A DNA stretch of 64,000 bases from contig CAJFCV020000005.1 of assembly GCA_904066235.2 (NCBI GenBank), positions 4,149,501 to 4,213,500 on the forward strand, written 5' to 3'. Below the pieces are notes generated by a model. The model made no database searches and was not told where the DNA came from. It worked only from the letters and a program-made list of their open reading frames with translations. Of this stretch, positions 48,117 through 61,800 are shown piece after piece. Position 1 is the first letter of the stretch; each line of letters opens with the position of its first letter. The position numbers and the translations under genes were made by a program. Source of the stretch: Bursaphelenchus xylophilus (Eukaryota > Nematoda > Chromadorea > Rhabditida > Aphelenchoididae).

Positions 48117-49345
48117 TCCCAGACGAAAATAACACACGGCCGATTACTCAAGGAGACGTTTCCATTTCTATGACACTGAGCAATGGGTTCAATTGTAATT
48201 GTAAGCACGCCGGGCAGAAGGAGTAACAATCTCCGAGGGATCTCGTGCCGATAAAAAGCGGGGAACGCCTCGAGCAAACAAAATGGGAATTCATAAAACA
48301 GGTTAATGGTGGGGTTATGCGATTTACGCAGGTAAAAAGCTAGTTTGTGGTTGGTAACATAATTACAGTACTAGGTAATGGTAAATATGCGAGAAATGAA
48401 TGATGTTTAAAGGCAGGGATCGGGTCTGAAATTACGTTAGAATATCAGTAATAATTGGGGTCCACAAATAATGCGTAAATGAGGGTAAATTGCAGAAATT
48501 TGATTTCGAATTTTTTGCAAAACCCGTTGTTGTATGCTGTCAGAAATTTAAGATTTTTTAGAGACAATAACCTGGATGCAATATATATTTCATATCTTGA
48601 TGGACTGTTGACAAATTAGGAGCAAAGCTTTCTAAAACGTTATCGAAATTTTTTTTGTTAAAATTTTTAAAAAAATTTAAATTTTATGAAAGTAGTGTAT
48701 GTATATATGCCTCTTATGACTCCTCCACATTTCCTATTTGCAATAAAAGTTTCGTCAAAAATGTCCTTGCAAAGCGCGAATAAGAATTCTCACAAATTCT
48801 GTCGCTGTCATAACAGGTAGGCAAAATTTGGAGAGACTTTGTTCCTGGAGCATCTATAAAGTTTAGAAAATAAAATGAAATTTAGGTTTAACCATAAGTC
48901 ATCCAAAAAAGTGCAAAGCTTGTCTTTCGCCCTCTATACTTACCCCACGACAGTATGTATTAATATGTAATTTCTTGCATAAAATTCTGAAAATATAATA
49001 ACATGTTTCCTTTTCACAGCACATTATATGTAATTACAACCTTTGCAACAATATTTTTAGCCTTTAAATTCCTTAAAAATGTCGAATCTTTAAAATATTT
49101 TTAAACTCAACCGACAAATTTGGAATACCACCTCTGGAATCTACGCAAAATTACAACGAATGTCCTGAAATTCCACAATAAACTGTCTGAACTCTTTAAA
49201 CCTAGACTTGTATGACAAGTGTAAAGAGTAAAGCACAACAATTCAAAGGCACAAAAGAGAAACTAACCTGTAGAATTGGGCCAAAGTTTTAGAAAATAAA
49301 AGCGATGACAATGAGACGCTGAAACGTGAACTTGAAACAGTAATA

Positions 49346-50586
49346 CAGGGTGCGGCAAAAAAATGGAAACTTTTTTCATTGGGTCCTGACGCAAAAATTT
49401 TTAAGTGCAGCAAAATTATTTTCATACCATTAAATTCTACGTAGCTTTCTCTCCTAGACCTTATAATTTCATGACCATATCGGTTTATTAACATTCTTTT
49501 TTCGAATGACAAACAGAGGGACCTCGATTTTGGACCTGTTTTTTACCTGTGCGAACTGTTAATTTGCCCGGCATAGAAAGCACGTTGTGTCCAAGGTAAT
49601 CACACAATGCAGGGAGCTTTTTGACAATTTTAAGCGTCCAGTAAGCGAAAGAAAACGCACCGCCAACACTTCTGCCAGCCGCGGAGTCATCAATAGCGAA
49701 ATCCGTCGATTTCGAGAAAAAATTGCCCGTGAGACCGGCATCAGCGACCGACCAGTCGGCCAAATAGCTAAAAATCAACTCAAAGTCTCCCCACGCAAGG
49801 TCTGAAATGCCCAACTCCTAATCGGCAAGATCAAGCCCGTACGCCGGAAAAAATGCCGAAAATTCCGACGTCGGGCCGCAGGTCCGCGATGGGAGCGCAT
49901 TCCCTTCGCGGTGCAATCTTTGGCGGATGCACAACCAACAGAACGTCATAGTCCAATCCGATGAGGCCCCCTGCACATCGGCTAACGACGAACACCGTCA
50001 AAATAAGGGCCGTCATCGCCTAAGGCGGAATTTGCGCCAGCGGCAAGAATTCCGAGATTTTCGTGGATCAAGAGGACAAAATTCTAGCGCCGCGTTAACT
50101 TCGATTTCCTCATGCTTCTGTTGGCTCAGTAGAACCTTGGCAGTGCAAATTTGACGTTCCGACTAGACTCAGCGCCGACTCACAGGGCAACAACGAGTCA
50201 AGACCGATTTTGAGACCGATTTTCCCGATTTCACCCCGTCTGCGAAAAGAGCGCCTGCTCGCCGGGTATAGATCCAATGGACTGTAATTTTTTTTCAATT
50301 GAAGGCCAGCATCTGTACTGCACGCCACAAAAGTTTAGGGTCGCAAAGTAATCGTTGCGTCAAGAACGGGACCGATTTCCCCGAAAAAAGCTACGGCCAA
50401 AAGGCCAAAATTTTAAGTCACGTTTGGAGCTCTACATCGCCACCAAAAGCAGCCACGGTAAAACGGGTTGAATATGTTATAAACAATGCTCTATGTTATT
50501 GAAGATGACCGTTACTTTTGCAGAATTTGGATTGCTAGGAAAAATATAGCTATAAAAATAAGTTTCCATTTTTTTGCCGCACCCTG
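49346..50586 (+). mobile_element. Decayed mariner-family transposon E2
   Basis: The ends CAGGGTGCGGCAAAAAAATG and ATTTTTTTGCCGCACCCTG, TA on both sides (49344-49345, 50587-50588), 1241 bp. On the plus strand, frame fragments give RKIARETGISDRPVG-like helix-turn-helix sequence (49690-49770) and, further on, HNQQN- and GGICASGK-like pieces in shifted frames, in the order expected for a mariner transposase. Several stops and frameshifts make it a pseudogene. Confidence 0.82.
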
Positions 50587-50980
50587 TATTACTATAATAT
50601 TAATTTTTAACGGTCAAAGGTATGCAAATTTGAGGCTCCCAATTAGCAGAGACAACCCAGATTTTTTATCAGAAGGTTGATGAAGATTCAGCATTTTTTT
50701 GCAAGCTTAAAAAATCTAGACTGGTATCAGACTGTCGGAAAAATAATGTGGATTCATCGCGCACATCAACTCTTTGCAACGGCTAGCCGCGGCTGGAGAG
50801 TTGGTGCGCTAGTGCGATGAGGCCAGATATTTTACTGTCAAAGAATTCCACATTATTTTCCCAACAGACTGATATACTATACCGGCGAGAACTATCTTTC
50901 AATAAAAAATTAATTTTTTCACGCGAAATTGGCGGAGATATGGCGAAGGCGCGAGCTTCCGTTTGACCTATCACTACGTA

Positions 50981-51152
50981 CAGTGAGGGACCGGACCCAG
51001 TGGCAAAAAACGACCCACTTTGCATCCCGGAAGGGACCAAAACGTCTCTAAACCCTTCCCTTCTCTAAGCTAAAAAACTCCGTTTTGAAAAGCGCGCCCT
51101 TTCCTTCAAGGGTTTGGAGACGTTTTTTGCCACTGTATCCGGTCCCTCATTG
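50981..51152. mobile_element. Family B element, copy B6 (short, 172 bp)
   Basis: CAGTGAGGGACCGGACCCAG to ...TATCCGGTCCCTCATTG with TA on both sides (50979-50980, 51153-51154). It keeps the two inverted inner blocks but lacks most of the centre of the 250-bp copies, so it is an internal-deletion derivative. Confidence 0.8.
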
Positions 51153-51821
51153 TATTTTCTTGTCGTCGTAGATTATTGTATAAATTGGTTGCCCGTGTAT
51201 TTGCATGAACTGGTATATAGAGCCTAGACCCGACGTATATGGACACGATTTGAAGGAAATCCACGACATTTCCTTCGTAGAGACGGCGATGAATGTCGCA
51301 CTTGAAGAATTGTCCTTTTAGCAAAGTGCATGTACATATAAACGATACTGTTACCTAGTCCATAAATTACCATAATGACTCAAAAAAGTTGTTATCAAAA
51401 TCTGGAAAACTCGAGGAGGAAATGGATTCAAAATTGCCGCTTATCACGATTTCCTCGGGCTATTATGCAGTGATCTGGCTGAGTCCTTTAAACATGTTTG
51501 CATCGCGTTACAGGTCGTCATTATAGAGCAAGTTTTGCCCTATAACCGGAATTATAGTAAACATGAATAATACTTTATGGAGAACGTGGTTTGTGACGCA
51601 TTATCATAAAATCACGTTCTTGGCTACACAATTTCTACGGGAAATAATTTTCAACACGCTATACGACGCAAAGGTTTATTCAAACAACGATAAAAACAGT
51701 TTTCGGAAGATAACTTTTCTGCGTACAAAGCAGAATTGAGCCATTGTCTAAACAGAATTGTATTTTAGACCTCCCATAAAAGTTAAATTACCCCTTGCAA
51801 TGCCCGTTTTCCTTACAATTA

Positions 51822-52274
51822 ACAAGGGAAGTACCCCAAGTGCGACCTCAGATTTTGTTTTAAATTTTGCGCCCACGTCGAGTATAAACTACTAAATATC
51901 AATTCCTGAAAGTTTTAGCTCGCGCTTTGCGGGCGCCGCCAAGATATCGAACGATTTTTGCCGCCGAGAGAGTACGTTAAATGCGGAGAGCGGTCCGAGA
52001 GAAAAACGCTTTTTGGCCATAACTTTGGCAGTTTCGTGCGGAAAAATTTGATTTTTTGCATAGACATTACCTTTTACGGTACAAATAATTATGAAACTTT
52101 TCGTGCCGAAATTCGGCTAAAAGTCTTAAAATTTTGCCGACTTTCGATCTAAAAATCTCGGTTGTTTCTGCAAAACTCGACCTAGGATTCTCGCATATAT
52201 TTTAGAAAAAAATATTCTAAATTTGTGCCAAGTTTCATCAAAATCTGAGCGTCGCACTTGGGGACTTCCCTTAT
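51822..52274. mobile_element. Family A element, copy A4
   Basis: ACAAGGGAAGTACCCCAAGT at the left and GCGTCGCACTTGGGGACTTCCC at the right, with the full interior in A1 orientation (GGAGAGCGGTCCGAGAGAAA; TTGGCCATAACTTTGGCAGT). The TIRs have single-base indels. Confidence 0.82.
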
Positions 52275-54185
52275 AAGCTTAAATTTGGAATTTAAAATGC
52301 TTTGGATTGTTGTTCTCCACAAGGTTTTTTGATTCATTGAACATGTAAATACATAAATCAGCAATAAAAAATTAAGGAAAGGCTAATTAGTTGTGTTATA
52401 AAAGTGCGTTACTGTTATCAGCTGTAACAAAGTAAGAGGGAAGAAATAAAACAGCACCGGTCGGCCGGAAGCAAAATGCAAAAAAATCTTCCCTTTTTTG
52501 AAGAAATAGAATGGAAAAAATGAGATAAGCATAAGAAAAAAAGGCTAAAATGGAAACTTGGCCTCTTTTTCAAAATCCCAAAATCCATCATATTTCTTCG
52601 CTCTTAAATTTTAAATTTTTGCCACTGAAATGTTGTTTATGGACAGGTTCTAAAATTGAATTTTATTCTAGCCCATTTATAGGCCTGATTTTGCACTGCA
52701 AGCAATTAATGACCAACACATAAAGAAATGTCCATCAAATTATTGAACGAAAAACAGAAAACTGTAAATTCAAATAAGTGGTGATTGAACCTAACATAAT
52801 GCGTAATGTTCGGAAAAAGAGAAATAAATAATGTTATCTACCGAGAGTGGACATAGCCACCATTTCACTAGGTCAATAAACATCCGAGATGAAGAGGAAC
52901 AGAGAGTGTCAAGATGGCGTTGTCCAGTCATCAAGTGGTCTGGAAGGAGCAGGTTTGAACCTCATTTCCGGTGACATTTTTTAATCTATTTGTTCCGTAT
53001 ATGAATACACGTTTACCTGGAGTTTTATCCCAACAATACCGAGAATTAAATCGACGGTGGGAAACTGTAATTTTGGGTTGAGCTTCTGGCATTTGTCAGC
53101 GACCACATCATGAGTCAGAAAAGTACAACTACTTTCCAACGGTAGGAATTCACAATGCAATAACTAATCAAATTCCCATTTCTGTTTGTTAGTAATCGTT
53201 TTACTACTACTTTCATATAATACTGTAATGATCCCTTTCTTACGTGCATCCTTGCAAATGCTGTGCAATTTTCCGAAAAGATATGCAAATTATTGTTGCA
53301 AAATATGCTCTCTTCACACCCTTATTTACCGTTCACAAAATTGGCGAAGCAATAATTGGCTTTCGCATTTCCTCCCTCCCCTCACATCATCTCCCATCAA
53401 AATGTCATGTTCCGCCCAAAGAAACAAGATGTCAGAAGGGCATCTTGTTTCTGTGGATTATTGACAACGTTTGCTTCCTCCAACTTTAATTACATTTACT
53501 AATTTGTCTGCCCGACTGCTGAAAATGCCCTCAGGAACGGCAGAGAACATCCGTTCGGCCTCCCGCTCTCTCATTTTTTGCCATTTCGGATTCTTTTCGA
53601 CTCTTTTTTTCCCGTCTTTTGTCTCCGGCTTTTCATAAATATTATGACCCTTGGATTGCCAGCGATTTCTGGCATATTCTCCATTCGAATGGGGGCTCAG
53701 AGTTCGCGCTTTGAGGGGGGATTTGGTAAATTTTCTTGATATTTTTGAGCATTTTTAATTAAATTAAATTTTGCATTTAAATTTGATGGATTCAAGATGA
53801 ATTGAGGCCAGTCCCCGCGCATTTTAGACGGTTTGCTCAGTAAAATTGGTTAGTCTTGATGAGTATTGAACGATTTTTTGTTAGAATGTTACATTATGCA
53901 ATTCTTCTAATTAATTTTTCGATGACAATTAAATGTTTGAAATCTGCCGGTCCAATTAATCCAAATGCTTTTTCAGACACATTTGATCGTATAAAATGAC
54001 GCTTCAATAGAAAATACACCTCATCGTATCGACCATCTAATTACCGAGTTAAAAATGTCATTGTAATCTTCCTACTCCCACATTTTCCAACTTCCTTCAA
54101 CATATTCACTTGAAAACATATTCTAATTTTACTCCCTCCATTCAAGTCCATTATCGACCATATTATCCTCTGATATCACCGCGAA

Positions 54186-54437
54186 ATGCCTCATCGTGGG
54201 ACCAACATGGCATTGAATTCCTTCTCCTCCGGCAAGAGCGCCACCTTGGCCGAGCGGAGTCCGGTGACGCCCGAGGAATTCCGCACAATTTTATTTGTCT
54301 TTGCCGGAATCCCCGCTTTAATTGTGGCGCTGGGTGTCATGGTGAGAATGGGCGTTTGTCAGCGATGTGCCGAGTATTGTGATCGGAGAAAGCGAAGGAA
54401 GGAGATGAGGAGAAATCTGGAGGAGAGAATGGAGTGA
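54186..54437 (+). CDS. Small single-pass membrane protein, 83 aa, one exon
   Basis: Not recognised as a named family. The ATG at 54186 is preceded by an in-frame stop, so the frame cannot extend; an alternative start is Met8 (ATG 54207). A Ser/Thr-rich N-terminus ends in SPVTPEEF, one strong TM helix follows (TILFVFAGIPALIVALGVMV), then RMGVCQRCAEYC (three Cys, possibly palmitoylated or metal-binding) and a very basic tail (DRRKRRKEMRRN). The positive-inside rule puts the tail in the cytosol. A polyadenylation-like AATAAA lies about 35 nt after the stop. Codon use looks gene-like (GC-rich third positions) against AT-rich flanks. Confidence 0.62.
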   Translation: MPHRGTNMALNSFSSGKSATLAERSPVTPEEFRTILFVFAGIPALIVALGVMVRMGVCQRCAEYCDRRKRRKEMRRNLEERME

Positions 54438-55100
54438 ACTTCTTATTTATTATTCAATTTATGGAGATTGTAAATAAAGGAATTGATGTCAAAAATAAAG
54501 TTGAGTGGGAAGTCAAACCGTTACTTCTGGATAGTGGAATTTGCTCAGTCAAATCTTTTTTTACTAAAGCTCAGCGGTCAAGTGAACGGTCAAGAGAAGG
54601 TTAGCGAATTTGAAAACCGAGTTCCTGATAGTGCAAAGTTCCAGCCTCAAAACATAACTGTAATATAAAAACGTCTTTTTTCTGCTGCCAGCGATTTTCT
54701 TTCCTCATGCTTCTTTATTGAAAATGCATTCGTTAGCACCTCCAATTCTAAAGACAAAAGAACAGGAAAGTTTTCCGAGCTTGACCATGCCTGGTACCTG
54801 CAATGCGAATGAGGCCAAGATCACGGTGATTTTATAATATAATTAATTTGGCAGACAGAGTAGGTGGAAATTTTATGGGCATTTTCTTGGCTTTATCCAA
54901 GCTCAAACGTCTGTTTTTTTGCAGTCGAACAATTTTCAAACAAGACTTTGAAAGCGAATACGTATTTTACCTCTAACCCCAATTTTTTGATGACTTTCAA
55001 TTTTCAAAATTCATTTTTTAAACTTCCGATTTACCTCGGCTTTTTTTGAACTTTCTGTAATTTGATTTTGCTCATCCATTTTGTCACTCAATTCGTACGG
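54438..55100. other. Spacer between two plus-strand genes
   Basis: AT-rich, no supported gene. It includes the 3' end of the small TM gene (AATAAA near 54472) and presumably the promoter or trans-splice region of the next gene. Confidence 0.5.
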
Positions 55101-56481
55101 ATGTCGGCGGCTTTGCACACTACAGTCGAAACTGGTCTCGTTTTCCTTGGCATTTGTAATAAAAATTTTGATTTTCTTTAATTGTCATATAAATACTCAT
55201 AAAATGCTCTCAACCGTTTTTAAACCTTTTCTTCACATTGGAAAACGTATTTTACTATGGATTTCAAAAATTGATTTTACTTTTTTGTACTTTACATTAT
55301 GTTTGCTGATGACACCTGTATTCATTTTTGATGCTATGCCGTATTTTACCTCCAAAACTCTGTTTTCAGACGTCTGTTTTTCAATCGGCCTACTGGGCAC
55401 ATTTCTTTTCCAATGCGGTGTCCGGAAGAGTAGTATAAAAGGATCGCAGCAACTGGAAGTCCGAAAAACTAGCAGTGCGACAGCCTCGGCTAGCCAGAGT
55501 AAAGGCACACCGACCGCGGATTCCAAAGATAAAGGACAAACCCATGAACTTCAAGGGAAGAATGGGAAGGAAAGTGGGGCAAAAGGCGGAGAACTCGGTA
55601 AAAACGAAACGAAAAACAAGGATGGAAAGTTGGAGTTGGGGAAAAAAGAGTGAGTTCTGGACAGATCGTATCTACAAAATACCATATTCCTAGTATTTTT
55701 GATAATCTTTTATCTCAATTTTAATGACTTTTCTCTGACCGTATATCTTCATTTCCATTGGCACTCGTCAAAAATGTTACTTGAATATCTCACCTGTCTT
55801 TCTAAATTTCGAATCGAAACTTTCTGAAATTAAAATAGAGCCCTTGTAGAATGTGAAGAAAATCAATTTTCGTTATTAAATTCAAGTCTGCGCAAGTTGT
55901 TTACTTCTAAAATAAAGTCAATTTTAGACTTACTGAGGACAAAAAAGATTACAATCCAAAAATCGGATTGAAAGGAGCTTATTCCTTCATTTAAATGGCT
56001 ACGGAATTTTGTAGGTTATGAAAATATGTTCAAGCACCACTTTCGATGATTACACAGCTTACTGTAGCACTTTTAAATGGTCGCCGAAGTTTTAAAAAAC
56101 TTTTTCTTTTAGCCGACCAATCGATCCAGAAGTGATGGAAGAACAAGCTGAACAAGGATCTGATTTTGAGGCCAAAGGAGAACAGACCAGTATTCTTACT
56201 TTGGGAAGGAAAAACAGCACTTCGAACAGTTGCAAAACCATCGATAATCTTGATTCTTTAGAGTAAGTAGTTTTATAAAATTTTATTACTTTTTAACTAT
56301 TTATATTGTCATTTTTAACAGATTAAAATTCATTTTTAGGAAGATTGATTGTACACAAACCTCGGTCCCAGTCTCAGGTCTCTCCAAAAAAACCAAAGGC
56401 TCCATCACACCTAATAGGACAAGAGGCTCCACTTCCAGAACCAAAGGATCCAAGCCTTCAACTCCAAATTTGAATAAATGA
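55101..56481 (+). CDS. Single-TM protein with Ser/Lys-rich cytoplasmic tail, 4 exons, 208 aa
   Basis: Function not recognised. Preferred exons: 55101-55155, 55370-55649, 56113-56262 and 56340-56481; 627 nt with phases 1, 2, 2. The product starts MSAALHTTVETG and crosses the first splice inside one hydrophobic helix (LVFLGIYVCFSIGLLGTFLF), followed by QCGVRKSS. The rest is low-complexity: SSATASASQSKGTP, then Lys/Gly/Glu-rich repeats (KNGKESGAKGGELGKN), an acidic patch, and a Thr/Ser/Lys tail (KGSITPNRTRGSTSRTKGS). Alternative model: exon 2 reads through the first intron from ATG 55204, adding about 55 hydrophobic AT-rich codons; I judge that intronic because the spliced form makes a single clean helix with good GTAATA/TTTTCAG borders. 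It is convergent with PRPF4B, 168 bp apart. Confidence 0.6.
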
Positions 56482-56649
56482 GCAGTATTTTAATTTCAAT
56501 TCGATTACTTTTATCCAAAAACTCCAAGTTCCCTCGTCTCTCCAATTTCTTATAAGTTTATATAACTTTTGTTTACACTCGTTTTCTACCAACACTAGGA
56601 ATACACATATTTCTCGGATAAATACAATAAGATTAGATTAGATCAATAA

Positions 56650-58854
<2,205 letters not shown>

Positions 58855-61800
58855 TTCTCATCTATTGTCGCTATAATTTGTCAATCTTACTCTTGTCAAA
58901 ACAAATTTCGAAATAATTCGAAATACCGCGGGTTATATGAACAAAATGTGAACATTCGGCTTACACGCGACCTTGCGTTACTCGAACGTAAAGACTAATT
59001 TACAAACTCTAAATGCTCATAACTACAGTAGGAATAAAAAAGAGGAGATAAATCAGCCCCCGAAATTCAGTTTCAGGTCTATTAAAAAGCGAATAAGCTC
59101 GCTTCGGGTCTATTTTTGTGGCCATTCTTTATAAATATTCCGGCCAAAGACTAGTGTTCCGAATTCAGGATTAATTCGTTCCGTTCAGAAAAACATGTGC
59201 AAAAAAGTGGAAGGAGAGCGAGCACTTACTCAGCAGAAGCCAAATGAATGAATTATTCGAGGAAATACAGTCATCAAGTGTAAGTGTTCGCATTACTTAT
59301 GAATTACGAGGAGAAACAGTTGGCAAGTGCAAAAACTCTGCTATATGTACATAGAAAATATCCAATTACCCTAATGACCGCAAACACTAAACACAATAAA
59401 AATCGAATCAAATGAATACAACTTTAATTCCAGACGCCAACTCAAATGTTGCCAGTGCAGAACCCATTTTGAAATGCAAACAATTTAATCGAAGGGACGA
59501 GAAAACCGTGCCCTTACAGCGGAACACGCAGCCAGTAACCCCGCCCACCTCCGCGAACACAAACACAACACCCTGTCTATTTGAATATGGCTTGGCTTTT
59601 GTTATTCCACCGAATAAACGATTCAACTGGAAAGCGCTATATTCTGGCAAACATATGCAAAACGTGAAATCTTTAATGTGAAAATAAGCATCAAGGCCCC
59701 GCTGTGCCGGAATAGCTTTAGCCGACAAACGAAAACATAACAAAGACTTGCGAATTTGGTATCAAAAAGATCTATGCTCGATCGACGTCTCTGTGCCATG
59801 TACCTTCAAAAACTGAGCCAATCAATAACTTGCACTCCAAATTTTCCAGTTCAACGGACAAATGGAAGTGGAAACCCGCGGATCCGTTCAACAATAGAGT
59901 CTAGAACATCAATAATTCTACGGATGCCTCGGGATAATTACGTGGCAAAGATGTCAGGAGTCGGGCCCAGTCACAGGTTTCTACCGTAACTCTCGCCGAC
60001 AAATTTAGCCGCATTTTTGGAAGAAACAGATTCCAAAATTAGTTCCGATTCCAAAAATAACTTATCCAAAGGAATGCAGGAAGAAGCAAGCTATCCCGTG
60101 ATTAAGAAAGTGACAAATTCTTCGAAAATAGCAAACGCAAATGACAACTAAAAAATATAAAAACGACCCCGACTTTCGGACTACGGTCCTCACCATGAGG
60201 TGCTTTACGGCATACTACAACGGCTGTATTGTTATAAAACACCCTGTTGGTGAGCTCATCACCTATAATTCACGTTCCCTCGAATCCATTTCTGCGATGG
60301 CCCTAATGAATTCCCAGTTCAGCCATTAGTGAATAGTGGCATTGTTTGACAAACCTCCGTACCTCCCATGTAAAAATATTTTCAACGAATACCGGATATA
60401 ACAAATCAAGTCCTTCAATTTTAAAAACGAATCCATTTCTGAACGAGTGGACAGCCGAAAAGCACTTCAAAACGGATTTCCATGCTGTAACAAAAGGAAA
60501 TATTGACCTCTCAAGCTGGAATTGATACCATGGAATCAAAGACATGGCATATGCCGTGAAATCATCCGACGTATTTCATTTCCCCGAATCTTTTCCGAAA
60601 TTCAAACGAGCCCACGTCAAGCGCCCTGAAAACATGCCCCATCTTCACGTGTAGTTCATTCCCATTAAAACCCTCACAGGCCATAAAACGAATAAAAAGA
60701 GTTTCTGAACCTCTGAATTTCGGAACGTTGTGGAATGGAGGTCAAACTTCCGTTAAATTTCTGGGAAAAAGTCAGGTTTTATTGTTCTCGGTAAATAAAA
60801 AGACGACGTTGAGGAGGTTAGCGTAATTTAAACAGCAGCGGTCCGCAGAGACCCATTTTCATTACGAGTTTGGGGTCTCGGCATGATGAATTAAACCATG
60901 AAACGATAACATTTCTTTTCATTTCAGTTGAAATGGTTTATCAGAAAACCGGAGATCCCTAGCCAGTCACAAAATTAAATTTTTCTGGATAAAGCCCCTT
61001 TTATACCCTCTCAACTTCCAGGAACTGTTCTTTAATCATATCCCTAGATAACGGAGGACAAGACATTAAATTACGTTGACCTATCTTCCCAATTCCTATC
61101 CGAGTGAACCCTTGTAACCTTGTTATAAACCGAACCACCACTTGAACTTTCGGACTAAACTCAATTCCAAATTTCATTGGCAATCATCGAATTTTAGAAT
61201 AACCAAACACGAGGAAGTCCCAGCTGAAATCGAACCCTGAGGCGTCACTACCATAAGATTACCATAATACTATTCAAATTCGACGACACAATCTACGAAA
61301 TTTTATCTCATTATCCGTTCGTTTGACATCCAAATTGAACGGGGCTCCCGTAAGTATCCGATAATTTGGGTAAACATTCGGAAAATTGAAGGAATTGAAT
61401 AAGGCACGTGAAATTTATAATTCAATCCGCAAATCCTATTCCCAATGGGACCTTCAAATGGAAGGAAACTTGAAAATGGAAAACTTCTGTTACGCATTTA
61501 TAGTTTCTGTCCCATAACAACCGACTATAAAGAGAATACTTTAGAATTTTGTAGTCAAATTTAGACAAAACAGTTAAAGCGGAAACGGAACGTCACAAAT
61601 TCAATTAATTTCATAACTTGGATATGTCATTCTTTATAAATTTCAAGGCTTCCTCCAAATTTTACTCGTCTATAAATACTCCAAAAGGCATCTAATTAAA
61701 ATCTACGAAAAACTTGCACTGTGAATATGTGTAATCAAGCTTTGCAGAGCCGCAGGCACTCGATAATTAACTAAAAATATGAGCGGAAACACAAACTTCT

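Larger units (their letters stand above)
48117..54185. other. 6 kb intergenic region with transposon relics only
   Basis: It contains the mariner-type relic E2, family B copy B6 and family A copy A4. Other stretches, including 48.3-49.3 kb and 52.3-54.1 kb, have only short frames without motifs. Blocks such as CTTGCAAAGCGCGAATAAG (48773) mark older repeat debris. Confidence 0.6.

Noticed and set aside
53186..53489. Two overlapping 81-92-codon plus frames with hydrophobic starts
   Set aside because: Two frames of the same DNA are both open, typical of chance. No signal peptide cleavage pattern, domain or splice support.
55204..55369. Hydrophobic coding sequence between exons 1 and 2 of the single-TM gene
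   Set aside because: Good GTAATA and TTTTCAG borders flank it, removal keeps frame, and composition is intron-like; kept only as an alternative in the findings.
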